From: Pseudophaeobacter flagellatus
GTDB lineage: Bacteria; Pseudomonadota; Alphaproteobacteria; Rhodobacterales; Rhodobacteraceae
DNA length: 64,000 nt
Direction: 5' to 3'
Assembly: GCF_021228235.1 (NCBI RefSeq)
Contig: NZ_JAJQRG010000009.1
Coordinates: 124,001-188,000 of the forward strand
Shown one piece after another: positions 50,530 to 60,840 of this stretch. The stretch's first letter is position 1. Each line of letters begins with the position of its first letter. The notes below the pieces were generated by a model. The model saw only the letters and a list, made by a program, of their open reading frames with translations. It was not told the DNA's origin and made no database searches. The position numbers were made by a program, and so were the translations under genes.

Positions 50530-52662
50530 ATGATTACTCCTGAAGACCTGATTGCCCTGGTCCGCAACTACAATCCCAAGACCAATGCAGATAAGATCGC
50601 AGAGGCCTTCGCCTATGGCGAAGAGATGCACCATGGGCAGTTTCGCCATTCTGGTGAACGCTATTTTTCCCATCCCGTAGCGGTTGCCGCCCTGTTGACC
50701 GAACAGCGCCTGGATGATGCCACCATCATCACCGCGCTGTTGCATGACACGATCGAAGACACCAAGGCTTCTTATGAAGAGGTGGCCGCGCGCTTTGGCG
50801 ATGAGGTGGCGGAACTGGTCGATGGCGTCACCAAGCTTACCAATCTACAACTGTCCAGCCGCGAGACAAAACAGGCGGAAAATTTCCGCAAACTGTTTAT
50901 GGCCATGTCCAAGGACCTGCGGGTCATTCTGGTCAAGCTGGCTGACCGGCTGCACAATATGCGCACCATCAAGGCGATGCGCCCGGAAAAGCAGGCGCAA
51001 AAAGCCCGCGAAACCATGGATATCTACGCGCCGCTTGCGGGCCGTATGGGCATGCAGTGGATGCGCGAAGAACTGGAAGACCTGGCCTTCAAGGTACTGA
51101 ACCCAGAGGGCCGCCAGTCGATCATCCGCCGTTTTGTCACCCTGCAGCGTGAAACTGGCGATGTGATCCATCGGATCACTGGCGATATGCGCACCGAACT
51201 GGACAAGGCCGGGATTGAGGCCGAAGTCTTTGGCCGCGCCAAAAAACCCTATTCGATCTGGCGCAAGATGCAGGCCAAGGATCAGGGGTTTTCGCGGCTC
51301 TCTGATATCTACGGTTTTCGGGTAATTACCCAGTGTGAAGAAGATAGCTATCGCGCGCTTGGCTGTATCCATCAGCGCTGGCGGGCGGTGCCGGGACGGT
51401 TCAAGGACTATATCAGCCAGCCAAAATCCAATGGTTACCGCTCGATCCATACCACCGTATCCGGTCGCGATGGCAAGCGGGTCGAAGTGCAGATTCGCAC
51501 CCGGCAGATGCATGATGTGGCGGAAACCGGGGTTGCGGCCCATTGGTCCTATCGTGATGGCGTGCGCTCGCAGAACCCCTTTGCGGTGGACCCGGCAAAA
51601 TGGATTGCCTCGTTGACCGAACAGTTTGACGCCGAGGAAGACCACGATGAATTCCTCGAGGCGGTCAAGCTGGAGATGTATTCCGATCAGGTGTTCTGCT
51701 TTACCCCAAAGGGTGATGTGACCAAACTGCCCAAGGGGGCGACCCCGATTGATTTTGCCTATGCCATCCATACCCGCATCGGCCATGCCTGCGTTGGGGC
51801 CAAGATTGATGGCATCCGGGTGCCACTCTGGACGCGTATCCGCAATGGCCAATCGGTCGAGGTGATCACCGCCGAAGGTCAAAGCCCGCAGGTGAGCTGG
51901 CTGGAAATCGCCACCACTGGCAAGGCGCGCACCGCCATTCGCCGCGCCCTGCGCGAGGCCGATCGGGCGCGTTTTGTGAAACTCGGGCGCGAACTCGCGC
52001 GCTCTGCCTTTGAACATGTGGAACGCAAGGCCACCGACAAGGCGCTGGAAACAGCAGCGCGGGCGCTGCGGATCGATACGGTGAATGAGCTGCTGGCGCA
52101 GCTTGGGGCGGCAGAAATCACCACCCACGACGTGGTGCAGGCGGTCTATCCCGAACTTACCCTGCAAGAAGGCGAGGTGGTTTCCCCTCGGCGGGCGGTC
52201 ATCGGCCTGGAGGCTGGGCAGAGCTTTGAACGCGCGCCCTGCTGTCAACCGCTACCCGGAGAGCGCATCATCGGTATCACCTACCGCGGCCGCGGGGTTG
52301 TGGTGCATGCGGCTGATTGCGATCGCCTGGTCTCCTTTGAGAGCCAGCCCGAACGCTGGATGGATGTGCATTGGCACAGTGGCACCCATGCAGCGGCCTA
52401 TGGCGTCTCGCTGGAGCTGACCATTGGCAATGATGCCGGTGTCCTGGGACGAATTTGCACATTGATTGGGGAGAAAAAGGCCAATATTTCCAATCTTGAA
52501 TTTTCAGATCGGAAACCAGACTTTTACCGACTGATGATAAATGTCGAGCTGAGGGATGTGGAACAGCTGCATTCTCTGATGCTGACATTGGAAGCCGAGA
52601 GTGATGTTGCCGAGGTTGCGCGCTTCCGGGAAAAACCGGAGACGCGCCAGATTTCGGGATAG
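50530..52662 (+). CDS. rsh: Bifunctional (p)ppGpp synthetase/hydrolase Rsh
   Basis: A 710-residue RelA/SpoT homologue. The hydrolase HD domain (about 25-180) is intact, with YFSHPVAVA and LLHDTIEDT (His72, Asp73). The synthetase domain (about 230-350) has the DIYGFRVI and PKSNGYRSIHTTV motifs and the EVQIRT Glu. A TGS domain (about 390-450) and a C-terminal ACT domain (about 635-705) follow. Both activities therefore seem possible, as in other alphaproteobacteria, which usually have only this long Rsh. It lies directly after rpoZ. Confidence 0.97.
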   Translation: MITPEDLIALVRNYNPKTNADKIAEAFAYGEEMHHGQFRHSGERYFSHPVAVAALLTEQRLDDATIITALLHDTIEDTKASYEEVAARFGDEVAELVDGVTKLTNLQLSSRETKQAENFRKLFMAMSKDLRVILVKLADRLHNMRTIKAMRPEKQAQKARETMDIYAPLAGRMGMQWMREELEDLAFKVLNPEGRQSIIRRFVTLQRETGDVIHRITGDMRTELDKAGIEAEVFGRAKKPYSIWRKMQAKDQGFSRLSDIYGFRVITQCEEDSYRALGCIHQRWRAVPGRFKDYISQPKSNGYRSIHTTVSGRDGKRVEVQIRTRQMHDVAETGVAAHWSYRDGVRSQNPFAVDPAKWIASLTEQFDAEEDHDEFLEAVKLEMYSDQVFCFTPKGDVTKLPKGATPIDFAYAIHTRIGHACVGAKIDGIRVPLWTRIRNGQSVEVITAEGQSPQVSWLEIATTGKARTAIRRALREADRARFVKLGRELARSAFEHVERKATDKALETAARALRIDTVNELLAQLGAAEITTHDVVQAVYPELTLQEGEVVSPRRAVIGLEAGQSFERAPCCQPLPGERIIGITYRGRGVVVHAADCDRLVSFESQPERWMDVHWHSGTHAAAYGVSLELTIGNDAGVLGRICTLIGEKKANISNLEFSDRKPDFYRLMINVELRDVEQLHSLMLTLEAESDVAEVARFREKPETRQISG

Positions 52663-52694
52663 GGTGCGGTCGAAACAAGGAAGGACGCAGGGCT

Positions 52695-53405
52695 TTGGTA
52701 TTCAGGCGCCGTGATAGACGCTCGCTCCTTCGGGCGGTTGCGGATTTCATCTGGCCCCGAGGGGGCTGGAAGCGGGCGTTTCTATACGTGAAGCACCGGG
52801 TCCGCCGCCTGCCCGATTCGCCTGAACGCATTGCCCGTGGGGTCTGGGCCGGGGTCTTCACCACCTTTACCCCGTTCTATGCGATGCATTTTGTTGTCGC
52901 CGCCCTTATCGCCCGCTTGATCAATGGCAATATCCTGGCCGCGCTAAGTGGTACCTTTTTTGGCAACCCGCTGACCTATGTGCCCATTGGCATCGCGGCG
53001 CTGCAGACAGGACACTGGATGCTGGGCACCGAATTCAATGGAGAGCTAGAGACCTCTCTGGTGGGGAAATTTATTGATGCGGGCAAGGATCTGAAAGACA
53101 ACCTGTTTGCGCTGTTTTACGATCAGCCTGCCGATTGGGATGGGCTGCATCTGTTCTACGACGAGGTGTTCTTTCCCTATCTGGTTGGCGGTATTGTGCC
53201 CGGCATGATCACCGCGACGGTCTGCTACATGCTTAGCCTGCCGGTGATCCGTGCCTATCAGCAGCACCGCCGGTCGCGTATCAAGGCTAAGTTTGACGCC
53301 ATCAAAAAACTTGCCGAGCGCGAAAGCGGTGGTGTGACCCCGATGGTAGAGTCTGCAAAGCGCAAGCCAAAGCGAAACCTGCCGCGGGTCTGCAAGGCAA
53401 AATAG
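52695..53405 (+). CDS. DUF2062 membrane protein
   Basis: A 236-residue protein with two or three membrane helices and the DUF2062 pattern: [31 protein letters not shown], then [16 protein letters not shown] basic C-terminal tail follows the last helix ([17 protein letters not shown]). The start is TTG at 52695 with AAGGA upstream. It stands between rsh and pdxJ on the same strand. Its role is unknown. Confidence 0.85.
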   Translation: MVFRRRDRRSLLRAVADFIWPRGGWKRAFLYVKHRVRRLPDSPERIARGVWAGVFTTFTPFYAMHFVVAALIARLINGNILAALSGTFFGNPLTYVPIGIAALQTGHWMLGTEFNGELETSLVGKFIDAGKDLKDNLFALFYDQPADWDGLHLFYDEVFFPYLVGGIVPGMITATVCYMLSLPVIRAYQQHRRSRIKAKFDAIKKLAERESGGVTPMVESAKRKPKRNLPRVCKAK

Positions 53406-53503
53406 CTTGCTGGGCAGTGGGGCGAGGGGTTGCCCTCGGCGGCATGCCGTCTAATCTTGCGCGTGTCAGAGACGATTTCACGACAGAGCACGGGATAAAA
53501 GAC

Positions 53504-54253
53504 ATGGGCCAGAATACGCTGCGATTGGGTGTAAATATCGACCACGTGGCCACGGTGCGCAATGCCCGTGGCGGTGACAATCCCGATCCGGTGCGCGCCG
53601 CCCTTTTGGCGCAAAACGCGGGGGCCGATGGTATCACTGCCCACCTGCGCGAAGATCGCCGCCATATTGTGGATGCCGATATCGATGGCCTGATGGCAGC
53701 GCTGCGCATTCCGTTGAATTTTGAAATGGCCGCAACGCCAGAAATGCTGGCGATTGCTCTGCGTCATAAACCCCACGCGGTTTGCCTAGTGCCGGAAAAG
53801 CGCGAAGAACGCACCACCGAAGGCGGGCTGGATGTGGCGGGCAACGATAATGCGTTGGCCGACTATATTGCGCCCCTGCGGGATGCGGGCAGCCGGGTGT
53901 CAATGTTCATCGGGGCCGAAAAATCACAGGTCGAGGCCAGCCACCGCATCGGCGCCCCGGTAATCGAGTTGCACGCAGGCGCCTATGCCGACGCCTGGGC
54001 CGAAGGGCGCTGGGACGAACGCGACGCAGAGCTGGCCAAGATCACCGAAATGGCGGCCTATGCGTCCGGGCTGGGGCTGGAAGTCCACGTGGGCCATGGT
54101 CTGACCTATGAAAGTGTCGGCCCCATTGCTGCGCTGCCTCAGGTGAAAGAGCTGAACATTGGCCATTTTCTGATGGGCGAGGCGATGTTTGTTGGCCTGC
54201 CAGCGGCGCTGGCCGAAATGCGCCGCAAGATGGATGAGGCACGAAATGGCTAA
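53504..54253 (+). CDS. pdxJ: Pyridoxine 5'-phosphate synthase
   Basis: A 249-residue TIM-barrel enzyme that condenses 3-amino-2-oxopropyl phosphate with deoxyxylulose phosphate in vitamin B6 synthesis. Family motifs: [18 protein letters not shown] at the start, [12 protein letters not shown], and near the end [15 protein letters not shown] and [10 protein letters not shown]. The start at 53504 is preferred; an upstream open frame lacks conservation. It overlaps the next gene by 8 bp. Confidence 0.97.
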   Translation: MGQNTLRLGVNIDHVATVRNARGGDNPDPVRAALLAQNAGADGITAHLREDRRHIVDADIDGLMAALRIPLNFEMAATPEMLAIALRHKPHAVCLVPEKREERTTEGGLDVAGNDNALADYIAPLRDAGSRVSMFIGAEKSQVEASHRIGAPVIELHAGAYADAWAEGRWDERDAELAKITEMAAYASGLGLEVHVGHGLTYESVGPIAALPQVKELNIGHFLMGEAMFVGLPAALAEMRRKMDEARNG

Positions 54254-54770
54254 GGAGATGCCTGCGGCTCTGCACTCTGCGGCGCTCGTCTGTCTGCTGT
54301 CGTTCTCTGGGGTTACCTCGGCTGGGGCGCAAAGCCTGGAGGAATGCGACTGGGTGGCTTCGGCGCGCAATCTGGTGGAACCCTGGCAGGACACAACCCG
54401 TACCTATGCCAATGGTGCGATCAGGGTTGCGTTGCTGGACACTGGCGGAGAGCCGACCTGTTGCTCAAACCATCTATTGATCCTGTCGCCGCATCCTGAC
54501 TATGGCCAGGCTTGTCATGTCTTGTCGCGCCAGCCCGGATTGGGGTTTCGCCAAGTTTTTCTTGATGCGGCGACGAGGGGGTATGATCCTTCGAAGGGGG
54601 TGCTGATTTCGGTGCCGGTTGGCCTGTATGATCCAGACACCGGCGGCGTGGATACCGCCAGTGTGTCTGCTGTCCATATCCGGATCAACCAATCCTTGGG
54701 GCTGGTCGGCCTGGAGCAGGCCGCGCTGTCACAAGCGGCGGGTGCAGTCTCGGAAGCTGCCAAGAAATAG
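54246..54770 (+). CDS. Secreted hypothetical protein, 174 residues
   Basis: A protein with a signal peptide (residues 1-28, hydrophobic core [15 protein letters not shown], probable cut after AGA). The mature part has four cysteines (EECDW, TCCSN, QACHV) that may form two disulfides. A strand-rich core and an amphipathic Ala-rich C-terminus follow. No family was recognised. It overlaps pdxJ by 8 bp and precedes acpS by 75 bp; its place in this housekeeping run may be only for co-expression. Confidence 0.7.
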   Translation: MAKEMPAALHSAALVCLLSFSGVTSAGAQSLEECDWVASARNLVEPWQDTTRTYANGAIRVALLDTGGEPTCCSNHLLILSPHPDYGQACHVLSRQPGLGFRQVFLDAATRGYDPSKGVLISVPVGLYDPDTGGVDTASVSAVHIRINQSLGLVGLEQAALSQAAGAVSEAAKK

Positions 54771-54845
54771 TGGCGCAGAACCTGCAAGAGCGCCAGATCG
54801 AATGGGTGACCAGCGTGCCCTGGAAGGTAAAGAAGAGGGGGGCTG

Positions 54846-55277
54846 ATGATCCTCGGTATCGGAACAGATCTTGCCAATATTGAACGTATCCAGCGCACGC
54901 TGGACCGTTTTGGCGATCGTTTCCGCAATCGGGTCTTTACTGAAGTTGAACAACGCAAGGCCGAAAACCGCCGCGATGTGGCAGGCACCTATGCCAAACG
55001 CTGGGCCGCCAAAGAGGCGTGCTCCAAGGCGCTGGGGACCGGACTGCGCATGGGGATCGCCTGGAAAGACATGGCGGTGAGCAACCTTTCCACGGGGCAA
55101 CCTGTCATGGCCGTCACTGGATGGGCGGCGGAGCGCCTAGCCAAGATGACGCCACCGGGCCATAGCTCGGTGATCCATGTGACGTTGACAGATGATCACC
55201 CCTGGGCCCAGGCCTTTGTGGTGATCGAGGCCTATCCAATTGCCGCACAGCCCGTTGAAACGGATGGTGGCGCTTGA
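54846..55277 (+). CDS. acpS: Holo-[acyl-carrier-protein] synthase
   Basis: A 143-residue phosphopantetheinyl transferase that activates ACP with CoA. The motif [14 protein letters not shown] carries the Mg-binding Asp8, and the second motif [16 protein letters not shown] supplies the Glu and Lys of the active site. AGAGGGG lies before the start. It heads the acpS-lepB-rnc-era-recO unit. Confidence 0.96.
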   Translation: MILGIGTDLANIERIQRTLDRFGDRFRNRVFTEVEQRKAENRRDVAGTYAKRWAAKEACSKALGTGLRMGIAWKDMAVSNLSTGQPVMAVTGWAAERLAKMTPPGHSSVIHVTLTDDHPWAQAFVVIEAYPIAAQPVETDGGA

Positions 55278-55338
55278 CTCGCGCCCCTTGCGCCCTCATG
55301 TAGCGCCGGACCCTTTTATTTATACCCTGGAGAGCCTG

Positions 55339-56175
55339 ATGACGGCAAAATCTAGCGCCGGCCAATCGATCCTCGAGACGGTAAAGACCATTGTTTATGC
55401 CCTGTTGATCGCAGGGGTCTTTCGGACCCTGTTTTTCCAGCCCTTCTGGATCCCGTCCGGGTCGATGAAGGAAACGCTGCTCATTGGTGATTTCCTCTTC
55501 GTCAATAAGATGGCCTATGGCTATTCCTACGCCTCTTGCCCCAGTGTCCGTCTTGGGGCCATTGGGCTGGATATCGATGCCGAAGATGTCTGTGGCTTTC
55601 TGGGGGGCGACAACACCCGCTTTCTGGGCAGCGATCCCGAACGCGGTGATGTGGTGGTGTTTCGTCACCCGGTTACCGGCACCGATTTCATCAAGCGGCT
55701 GATTGGCCTGCCCGGTGATAGCATTCAGGTGAAAAACGGCGTCTTGTTCATCAATGGCACCGCAGTCGGCCTGGAGGATGCTGGTAATTTTGAGGAAGCC
55801 ATGGCGCCGCAGGGGCCGCAGGGCTCTTTCCCGCGGTGTGAAAATCAACCGGTTGGTCAGGGCGGTACCTGCCTGAAGTCACGTCAGATCGAAACTCTGC
55901 CCGGTGGCCGCCAGCATGCGATCCTGAATATTGGCAACCAATCGGCCGATCACACCGGCGTGTATAAGGTGCCCGAGGGGCATTTCTTCTTTATGGGCGA
56001 CAACCGCGATAATTCCAGCGATAGCCGCCTAGCGCAGACCGCCGGAGGCGTTGGCTTTGTGCCGCTGGAAAATCTCATTGGTCGGGCTGATCGCATCATG
56101 TTCTCATCTGCTGGCCGCTCTATGCTGTTTTTCTGGACGTGGCGCAGCGACCGCTACTTCAAGGGGATCGTGTGA
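55339..56175 (+). CDS. lepB: Signal peptidase I
   Basis: A 278-residue inner-membrane serine protease that removes signal peptides. One membrane helix (about 14-34) is followed by the catalytic Ser42 ([10 protein letters not shown]) and the general base Lys119 ([14 protein letters not shown]); the C-terminal [11 protein letters not shown] box is intact. A loop at about 60-95 with two Cys (YASCPSV, AEDVCGF) is longer than in E. coli LepB. The start at 55339 has GGAGAG upstream. It overlaps rnc by 4 bp. Confidence 0.96.
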   Translation: MTAKSSAGQSILETVKTIVYALLIAGVFRTLFFQPFWIPSGSMKETLLIGDFLFVNKMAYGYSYASCPSVRLGAIGLDIDAEDVCGFLGGDNTRFLGSDPERGDVVVFRHPVTGTDFIKRLIGLPGDSIQVKNGVLFINGTAVGLEDAGNFEEAMAPQGPQGSFPRCENQPVGQGGTCLKSRQIETLPGGRQHAILNIGNQSADHTGVYKVPEGHFFFMGDNRDNSSDSRLAQTAGGVGFVPLENLIGRADRIMFSSAGRSMLFFWTWRSDRYFKGIV

Positions 56176-56858
56176 AACTATCGAAAGAAATGCGCGCCTT
56201 TGAACAGCGGATCGGGCATGAGTTTACCCGGCCGGAACTCTTGGTGCGTGCCCTGACCCATCCTTCGGTTTCATCGCCCAACCGCAAGGACAATCAGCGG
56301 TTGGAGTTTCTGGGCGACCGTGTGCTAGGCTTGGTCATGGCGACGGCCCTGCTGGACCATGACAAACTGGCCAGCGAAGGCCAACTTGCACCGCGTTTCA
56401 ATGCGCTGGTGCGCAAAGAGGCCTGCGCCGATGTCGCCCGCGAGATCGACCTAGGCGAGGTGCTGAAGCTGGGCCGATCTGAGATGATGTCCGGCGGGCG
56501 GCGCAAGCTGGCGCTCTTGGGTGACGGCATGGAGGCGGTGATCGCGGCCGTCTACAAGGACGCAGGCTTTGAGGTGGCGCAGCAGATGATCCTGCGGCTC
56601 TGGGGCGCGCGGGTGCATCAGGTCGAAGCAGACGCCCGCGATGCCAAAACCGCGCTACAGGAATATGTTCAGGCGCGGCGCCAATCGCCGCCCGACTATG
56701 TACAGGTGGGGCGTGAAGGCCCTGATCACCAACCCATCTTTACCATTGCCGTTCGGCTGGAAGATGGCACCGAAGAACGCGCCGTCGCAGGGTCAAAACG
56801 GCTCGCAGAGCAGGCCGCAGCCAAGGCGCTCTTGGCACGTTTGGAGCAAAAAACATGA
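56172..56858 (+). CDS. rnc: Ribonuclease III
   Basis: A 228-residue double-strand-specific endonuclease that processes rRNA. The catalytic signature [13 protein letters not shown] gives Glu45 and Asp49, and [14 protein letters not shown] gives Asp118 and Glu121. The dsRNA-binding domain covers about 150-226 ([11 protein letters not shown] to [11 protein letters not shown]). The start is GTG at 56172, overlapping the lepB stop (GTGA), with AAGGGG upstream. It overlaps era by 4 bp. Confidence 0.97.
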   Translation: MKLSKEMRAFEQRIGHEFTRPELLVRALTHPSVSSPNRKDNQRLEFLGDRVLGLVMATALLDHDKLASEGQLAPRFNALVRKEACADVAREIDLGEVLKLGRSEMMSGGRRKLALLGDGMEAVIAAVYKDAGFEVAQQMILRLWGARVHQVEADARDAKTALQEYVQARRQSPPDYVQVGREGPDHQPIFTIAVRLEDGTEERAVAGSKRLAEQAAAKALLARLEQKT

Positions 56859-57763
56859 CAACACGCGCCGGTTTCGTCGCCCTGATCGGAGAGCCCAACG
56901 CGGGCAAATCCACCCTCATGAACCGTATGGTCGGGGCCAAGGTCTCTATTGTGACTCACAAGGTTCAGACCACCCGCACCCGTGTGCGCGGTATTGTGAT
57001 GGAGGGGGATAGCCAGATCGTTTTTGTTGACACGCCAGGCCTGTTTCAACCGCGCCGCAGGCTTGACCGCGCCATGGTGGCAGCAGCCTGGGGTGGTGCT
57101 GCCGATGCTGATGTTGTGATGCTGCTGATTGAGGCCACTCGTGGTGTCACTGAAGGCGTTGAACGTATTCTTGAGGGGCTCGCGGAGCTCGGCAAGGGGC
57201 GGAAAGTGGCGCTGGTGATCAACAAGATCGACCGGGTGCAATCCGAGGTCCTGCTTGGCCTCACCAAAGATCTGAATGATCGGTATGGTTTTGACGAGAC
57301 CTTCCTCATCTCGGCTGAACGTGGTCACGGGGTGGATACGCTGCGGCTCTGGCTGGCGGGTGAACTGCCTGAAGGCCCCTGGCTCTATCCCGAAGACCAG
57401 ATCTCGGATCTGCCGATGCGGATGATCGCGGCGGAAATGACCCGCGAAAAACTGACCCTGCGGCTGCATCAGGAACTGCCCTATCAGATGACGGTGGAAA
57501 CCGAAAACTGGGAAGAGCGCAAGGATGGCTCGGCCAAGGTTGATCAGGTCATCTATGTGGTCCGTGATGGTCACAAGGGCATCGTGCTGGGCAAGCGCGG
57601 CGAGACGATCAAATCCGTTTCCCAGGCCGCCCGAGAAGAGCTGACGGAATTCCTCGGCCGCAAGGTACATCTGTTCCTGCAGGTCAAGGTGCGCCCCAAC
57701 TGGCTGGAAGAGTCCGAGCGCTATTCCGAAATGGGGCTGGATTTCAAAGACGGAAACGAATGA
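56855..57763 (+). CDS. era: GTPase Era
   Basis: A 302-residue GTPase that binds 16S rRNA during 30S assembly. G motifs: GEPNAGKST (G1), DTPGLF (G3), NKIDR (G4) and an SAERG (G5). The C-terminal KH domain (about 205-295) has [21 protein letters not shown] with the expected GxxG-type loop. It is translationally coupled to both rnc and the following DUF1491 gene by 4-bp overlaps. Confidence 0.97.
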   Translation: MTTRAGFVALIGEPNAGKSTLMNRMVGAKVSIVTHKVQTTRTRVRGIVMEGDSQIVFVDTPGLFQPRRRLDRAMVAAAWGGAADADVVMLLIEATRGVTEGVERILEGLAELGKGRKVALVINKIDRVQSEVLLGLTKDLNDRYGFDETFLISAERGHGVDTLRLWLAGELPEGPWLYPEDQISDLPMRMIAAEMTREKLTLRLHQELPYQMTVETENWEERKDGSAKVDQVIYVVRDGHKGIVLGKRGETIKSVSQAAREELTEFLGRKVHLFLQVKVRPNWLEESERYSEMGLDFKDGNE

Positions 57764-58089
57764 CCCGCCTGACCGCAGACTTCTGGGTGCATGCCTATCT
57801 GGCGCGTCTGCGGGGCGTTGGCATTCCGGCCTTTGTCACCGCCCATGGCGACGACACGGCGGGGGCGGTGCTGGTTAAGCTCAACACGCTGAATGGCCAG
57901 GCACAGAGCTTTCATCGCTCCTATGATCTGATGAGCGGCGCACGCAAATGGGTGGAACATGCCAGCGGAGCCGAGGCTGATGTCGATGCCGCCGTTCGCC
58001 GCCAGCAGGAATTTGATCCCGATCTTTGGGTGATCGAGGTTGAAGACCGGGCTGGCCGTCACCTGTTGGATGAGCCGGGGCTAGAGTAG
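57760..58089 (+). CDS. DUF1491-family protein
   Basis: A 109-residue cytoplasmic protein of the alphaproteobacterial DUF1491 family: a start LTADFWVHAYLARLRGVGIPAF, a central AGAVLVKLN strand and the tail FDPDLWVIEVEDRAGRHLLDEPGL. It is conserved between era and recO in this lineage and overlaps era by 4 bp, so a role in RNA processing or repair is suggested only by position. The function is unknown. Confidence 0.85.
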   Translation: MTRLTADFWVHAYLARLRGVGIPAFVTAHGDDTAGAVLVKLNTLNGQAQSFHRSYDLMSGARKWVEHASGAEADVDAAVRRQQEFDPDLWVIEVEDRAGRHLLDEPGLE

Positions 58090-58133
58090 ACCTCGGAAAG
58101 GTCAGATAGAGTTCAACGCGGAGGGTGTGATCG

Positions 58134-58859
58134 GTGGAATGGCGTGACCATGGCATCCTTCTGAGCTGTCGCCGTCACGGCGAGACGGCTGTAATCATCG
58201 ATGTGTTCACCGAAGACCACGGCCGCCACGCAGGGATCGTGCATGGCGGTGCCAGCCGCAAGAAAGCGCCGGTGCTGCAACCCGGTGCCCAACTGGACCT
58301 GTTGTGGCGGGCCAGGCTAGAGGACCATCTTGGCAGCTATCAGGCGGAATCCCTGCGCAGCCGTGCAGCGGCGGCCCTTTCGGGACGTCTGGCTTTGGCG
58401 GGGCTGAATGCGGTGACCGGGCTGTTGGGGTTCTGCCTGCCGGAACGCGCGCCCTATCGTGATCTTTACAAGCAAACAGAGCAACTCTTGGATCTTATGG
58501 GCCAGGATGACCTCTGGCCGCTGGCCTATCTGAAATGGGAACTGACCCTGCTAGAGACCATGGGTTTTGGCCTGGATTTGAGCGCCTGCGCCGTCTCTGG
58601 CCGCAATGAAGATCTGGCATATATCTCCCCCAAGACCGGGCGGGCGGTGTCGCGTCAGGATGCCGGGCAATGGGTGAACCGGCTGCTGCCGCTGCCCCCT
58701 GTGCTGCGCGGCGAGGGGACAGGCCCAGATAACGAAGTTGCGCAGGGGCTGCGCACCACTGGGTATTTTCTGGAAATGCATCTGGCACCCAGCCTTGGTA
58801 ACCGTCCACTACCAGAGGCGCGTGGCCGCTTCATGGATGCCTTTGCCCGCCGTTTGTAG
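58134..58859 (+). CDS. recO: DNA repair protein RecO
   Basis: A 241-residue RecO, which loads RecA with RecF and RecR at gaps. The N-terminal OB fold starts with [20 protein letters not shown], and the helical C-terminal domain has [21 protein letters not shown]. The Cys4 zinc site of some RecO proteins is not complete here. The start is GTG at 58134 with GGAGGG upstream. It ends the acpS-recO run and is followed by a strong hairpin. Confidence 0.95.
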   Translation: MEWRDHGILLSCRRHGETAVIIDVFTEDHGRHAGIVHGGASRKKAPVLQPGAQLDLLWRARLEDHLGSYQAESLRSRAAAALSGRLALAGLNAVTGLLGFCLPERAPYRDLYKQTEQLLDLMGQDDLWPLAYLKWELTLLETMGFGLDLSACAVSGRNEDLAYISPKTGRAVSRQDAGQWVNRLLPLPPVLRGEGTGPDNEVAQGLRTTGYFLEMHLAPSLGNRPLPEARGRFMDAFARRL

Positions 58860-58934
58860 GTGAAACCCTAGCCGTCCTGCACCTCGCTTGGGGTGCGCTT
58901 TCAGGGAGGCGCCATGACACTTGGCGCAAGAAGC

Positions 58935-58965
58935 GGCCCGGCCAATGGCAAATATTGGCCGGGCC
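58935..58965. terminator. Terminator-type hairpin between recO and the acyl-CoA dehydrogenase gene
   Basis: A perfect 12-bp stem (GGCCCGGCCAAT/ATTGGCCGGGCC) with a seven-base loop is followed by TCTCT. It lies 75 bp after recO and 32 bp before the stop of the convergent dehydrogenase gene, so it can serve both strands. Confidence 0.8.
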
Positions 58966-58997
58966 TCTCTGGATTGGCGCGCCGATGGTGGTGTAGA

Positions 58998-60683
58998 TCA
59001 GGCGAGCAGGCGGCGGGCGATCACCTGAGCCTGAATCTCTGCCGCCCCTTCAAAGATATTGAGGATGCGTGCATCACAGAGCACCCGACTGATCTTGTAT
59101 TCCAGTGCAAAGCCGTTGCCGCCGTGGATTTGCAAGCCATTGTCGGCCGCCGCCCAGGCGACGCGGGCGCCCAGCAGCTTGGCCATCCCGGCCTCTAGGT
59201 CGCAGCGGTGGCCGTTGTCCTTTTCCCAAGCCGAAAAGTAGGTCAATTGACGCGCCACCATGATTTCAACCGCCATCATCGCCAGCTTGCCGGAAACGCG
59301 GGGAAATTCGATCAGGCTCTTGCCGAACTGTTTGCGATCCTGGGCGTATTGCATGGCGATATCCAGCGCCGACTGGGCAACGCCAATGGCGCGGGCGGCG
59401 GTCTGGATACGGGCGGACTCGAAGGTTTCCATCAGCTGTTTGAAGCCCTTGCCCTCGGCCCCGCCCAGCAGGTTGGCCTGTTTGACCGCAAAGCCGTCAA
59501 AGCCCAGCTCATACTCTTTCATGCCGCGATAGCCCAATACTTCAATCTCTCCGCCAGTCATGCCGGGGGTGGGAAAGGGGTCTGTATCGGTGCCGGGGGT
59601 CTTTTCCGCCAGGAACATCGACAGGCCACGGTGGTCGGTGGTGTCGGGATCGGTGCGGGCCAGCAGCGTCATCACATGGGTGCGCGCGGCATGGGTGATC
59701 CAGGTCTTGTTTCCGGTGATCTCATAATCGCCCGCTTCGGTTTTAACCGCGCGGGTGCGCAGAGAGCCAAGGTCAGAGCCTGTATTGGGTTCGGTAAAGA
59801 CCGCCGTTGGCAGAATTTCAGCACTGGAAATCTTGGGCAGCCACTGCGCTTTTTGTTCGTCGGTGCCACCGCACAGGATCAGTTCGGCGGCGATTTCCGA
59901 TCGAGTCGCCAGCGAGCCGACGCCGATATAGCCGCGCGACAGCTCTTCTGAGACCACAACCATCGAGGCCTTGGACAGGCCAAAGCCGCCAAATTCTTCG
60001 GGTATGGTCAGGCCAAAAACGCCCATTTCAGCCAGCTCTTCGATGATTTCCATCGGGATCAACTCATCCTTCAGGTGCCAGTCATGGGCGTGGGGTTCGA
60101 CCTTTTCCTGGGCATAGCGGCGGAACTGGTCGCGGATCATTTCCAGCTCTTCCTCTAGGCCAGAGGTTCCAAACATGGTGGCCCCTGCCTGATCCTGCAT
60201 CAGTTCTGCAAGACGACTGCGGGCCGCCTGGGTGTTGCCGCTTTCGCACAGTGTCATCACCGAGGGGGCCATCAGCCCACGTTGGGCCTCTTGGCTTACG
60301 CCCATATCCTGAAGCCGGATAATTTCTCCCTGGTTCATCTGGATGCCGCCACGGATCTGCCAAAGATATTCGCCAAAGCTAATCTGTTGGATTAGCTGCT
60401 CCATCTCGCCGAACTTGCCGTCTGCCTGCAGCGCTTCGGCCCATTTCTGCATCTGTCGCAGGCTGTAAACATAGGTTGCCAGCCACGACAGCCCGTGTGC
60501 GGCGGTCTGGTTGGCCTCGATCAATTGGCCCGAAACGCGGCCGTCTTGGCTGACTAGGCTGCGCACAGAATCCTGTGCCGCCTCCAGTATGCCCTCAAGC
60601 GGGAGGATTGCCGCGCCGGTGAGCGCCAGCAGATCGGGGAGCACAATAGGTTTCATTTGCAGGTCCTGTCCGTCATGAGCCAT
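58998..60683 (-). CDS. mcd: Methylsuccinyl-CoA dehydrogenase
   Basis: A 561-residue acyl-CoA dehydrogenase with an extra N-terminal region of about 160 residues, longer than ordinary family members and typical of Mcd, the ethylmalonyl-CoA pathway enzyme that oxidises (2S)-methylsuccinyl-CoA to mesaconyl-CoA. The FAD/substrate motifs TEPNTGSDLGSLRTRAV, GNKTWITHAARTH, QMYAQDRKQFG-like (MQYAQDRKQFGKSL) and QIHGGNGFALEYKISR are present. The start has AAGGAC upstream. It implies that acetyl-CoA is assimilated without isocitrate lyase. Identity as Mcd rests on length and motif recall. Confidence 0.82.
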   Translation of the reverse strand: MAHDGQDLQMKPIVLPDLLALTGAAILPLEGILEAAQDSVRSLVSQDGRVSGQLIEANQTAAHGLSWLATYVYSLRQMQKWAEALQADGKFGEMEQLIQQISFGEYLWQIRGGIQMNQGEIIRLQDMGVSQEAQRGLMAPSVMTLCESGNTQAARSRLAELMQDQAGATMFGTSGLEEELEMIRDQFRRYAQEKVEPHAHDWHLKDELIPMEIIEELAEMGVFGLTIPEEFGGFGLSKASMVVVSEELSRGYIGVGSLATRSEIAAELILCGGTDEQKAQWLPKISSAEILPTAVFTEPNTGSDLGSLRTRAVKTEAGDYEITGNKTWITHAARTHVMTLLARTDPDTTDHRGLSMFLAEKTPGTDTDPFPTPGMTGGEIEVLGYRGMKEYELGFDGFAVKQANLLGGAEGKGFKQLMETFESARIQTAARAIGVAQSALDIAMQYAQDRKQFGKSLIEFPRVSGKLAMMAVEIMVARQLTYFSAWEKDNGHRCDLEAGMAKLLGARVAWAAADNGLQIHGGNGFALEYKISRVLCDARILNIFEGAAEIQAQVIARRLLA

Positions 60684-60840
60684 TGAATCACGTCCTTCTT
60701 GCTGGTTTGGTGGTAAATCACTTTGCAGGTGCAGCGCAACAAAAATACGCCGCGATGCGGCATAATGATCAATAGTTGCGTGATCATATTTTGCTCACCA
60801 GGGCGGTTCTCTCTGCATCTAGGGGGTGATAGGCAGGGGC

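Noticed and set aside
50845-52248. A minus-strand open frame of 467 codons opposite rsh
   Set aside because: It is antisense to an Rsh with all motifs; long antisense frames are common at this GC content.
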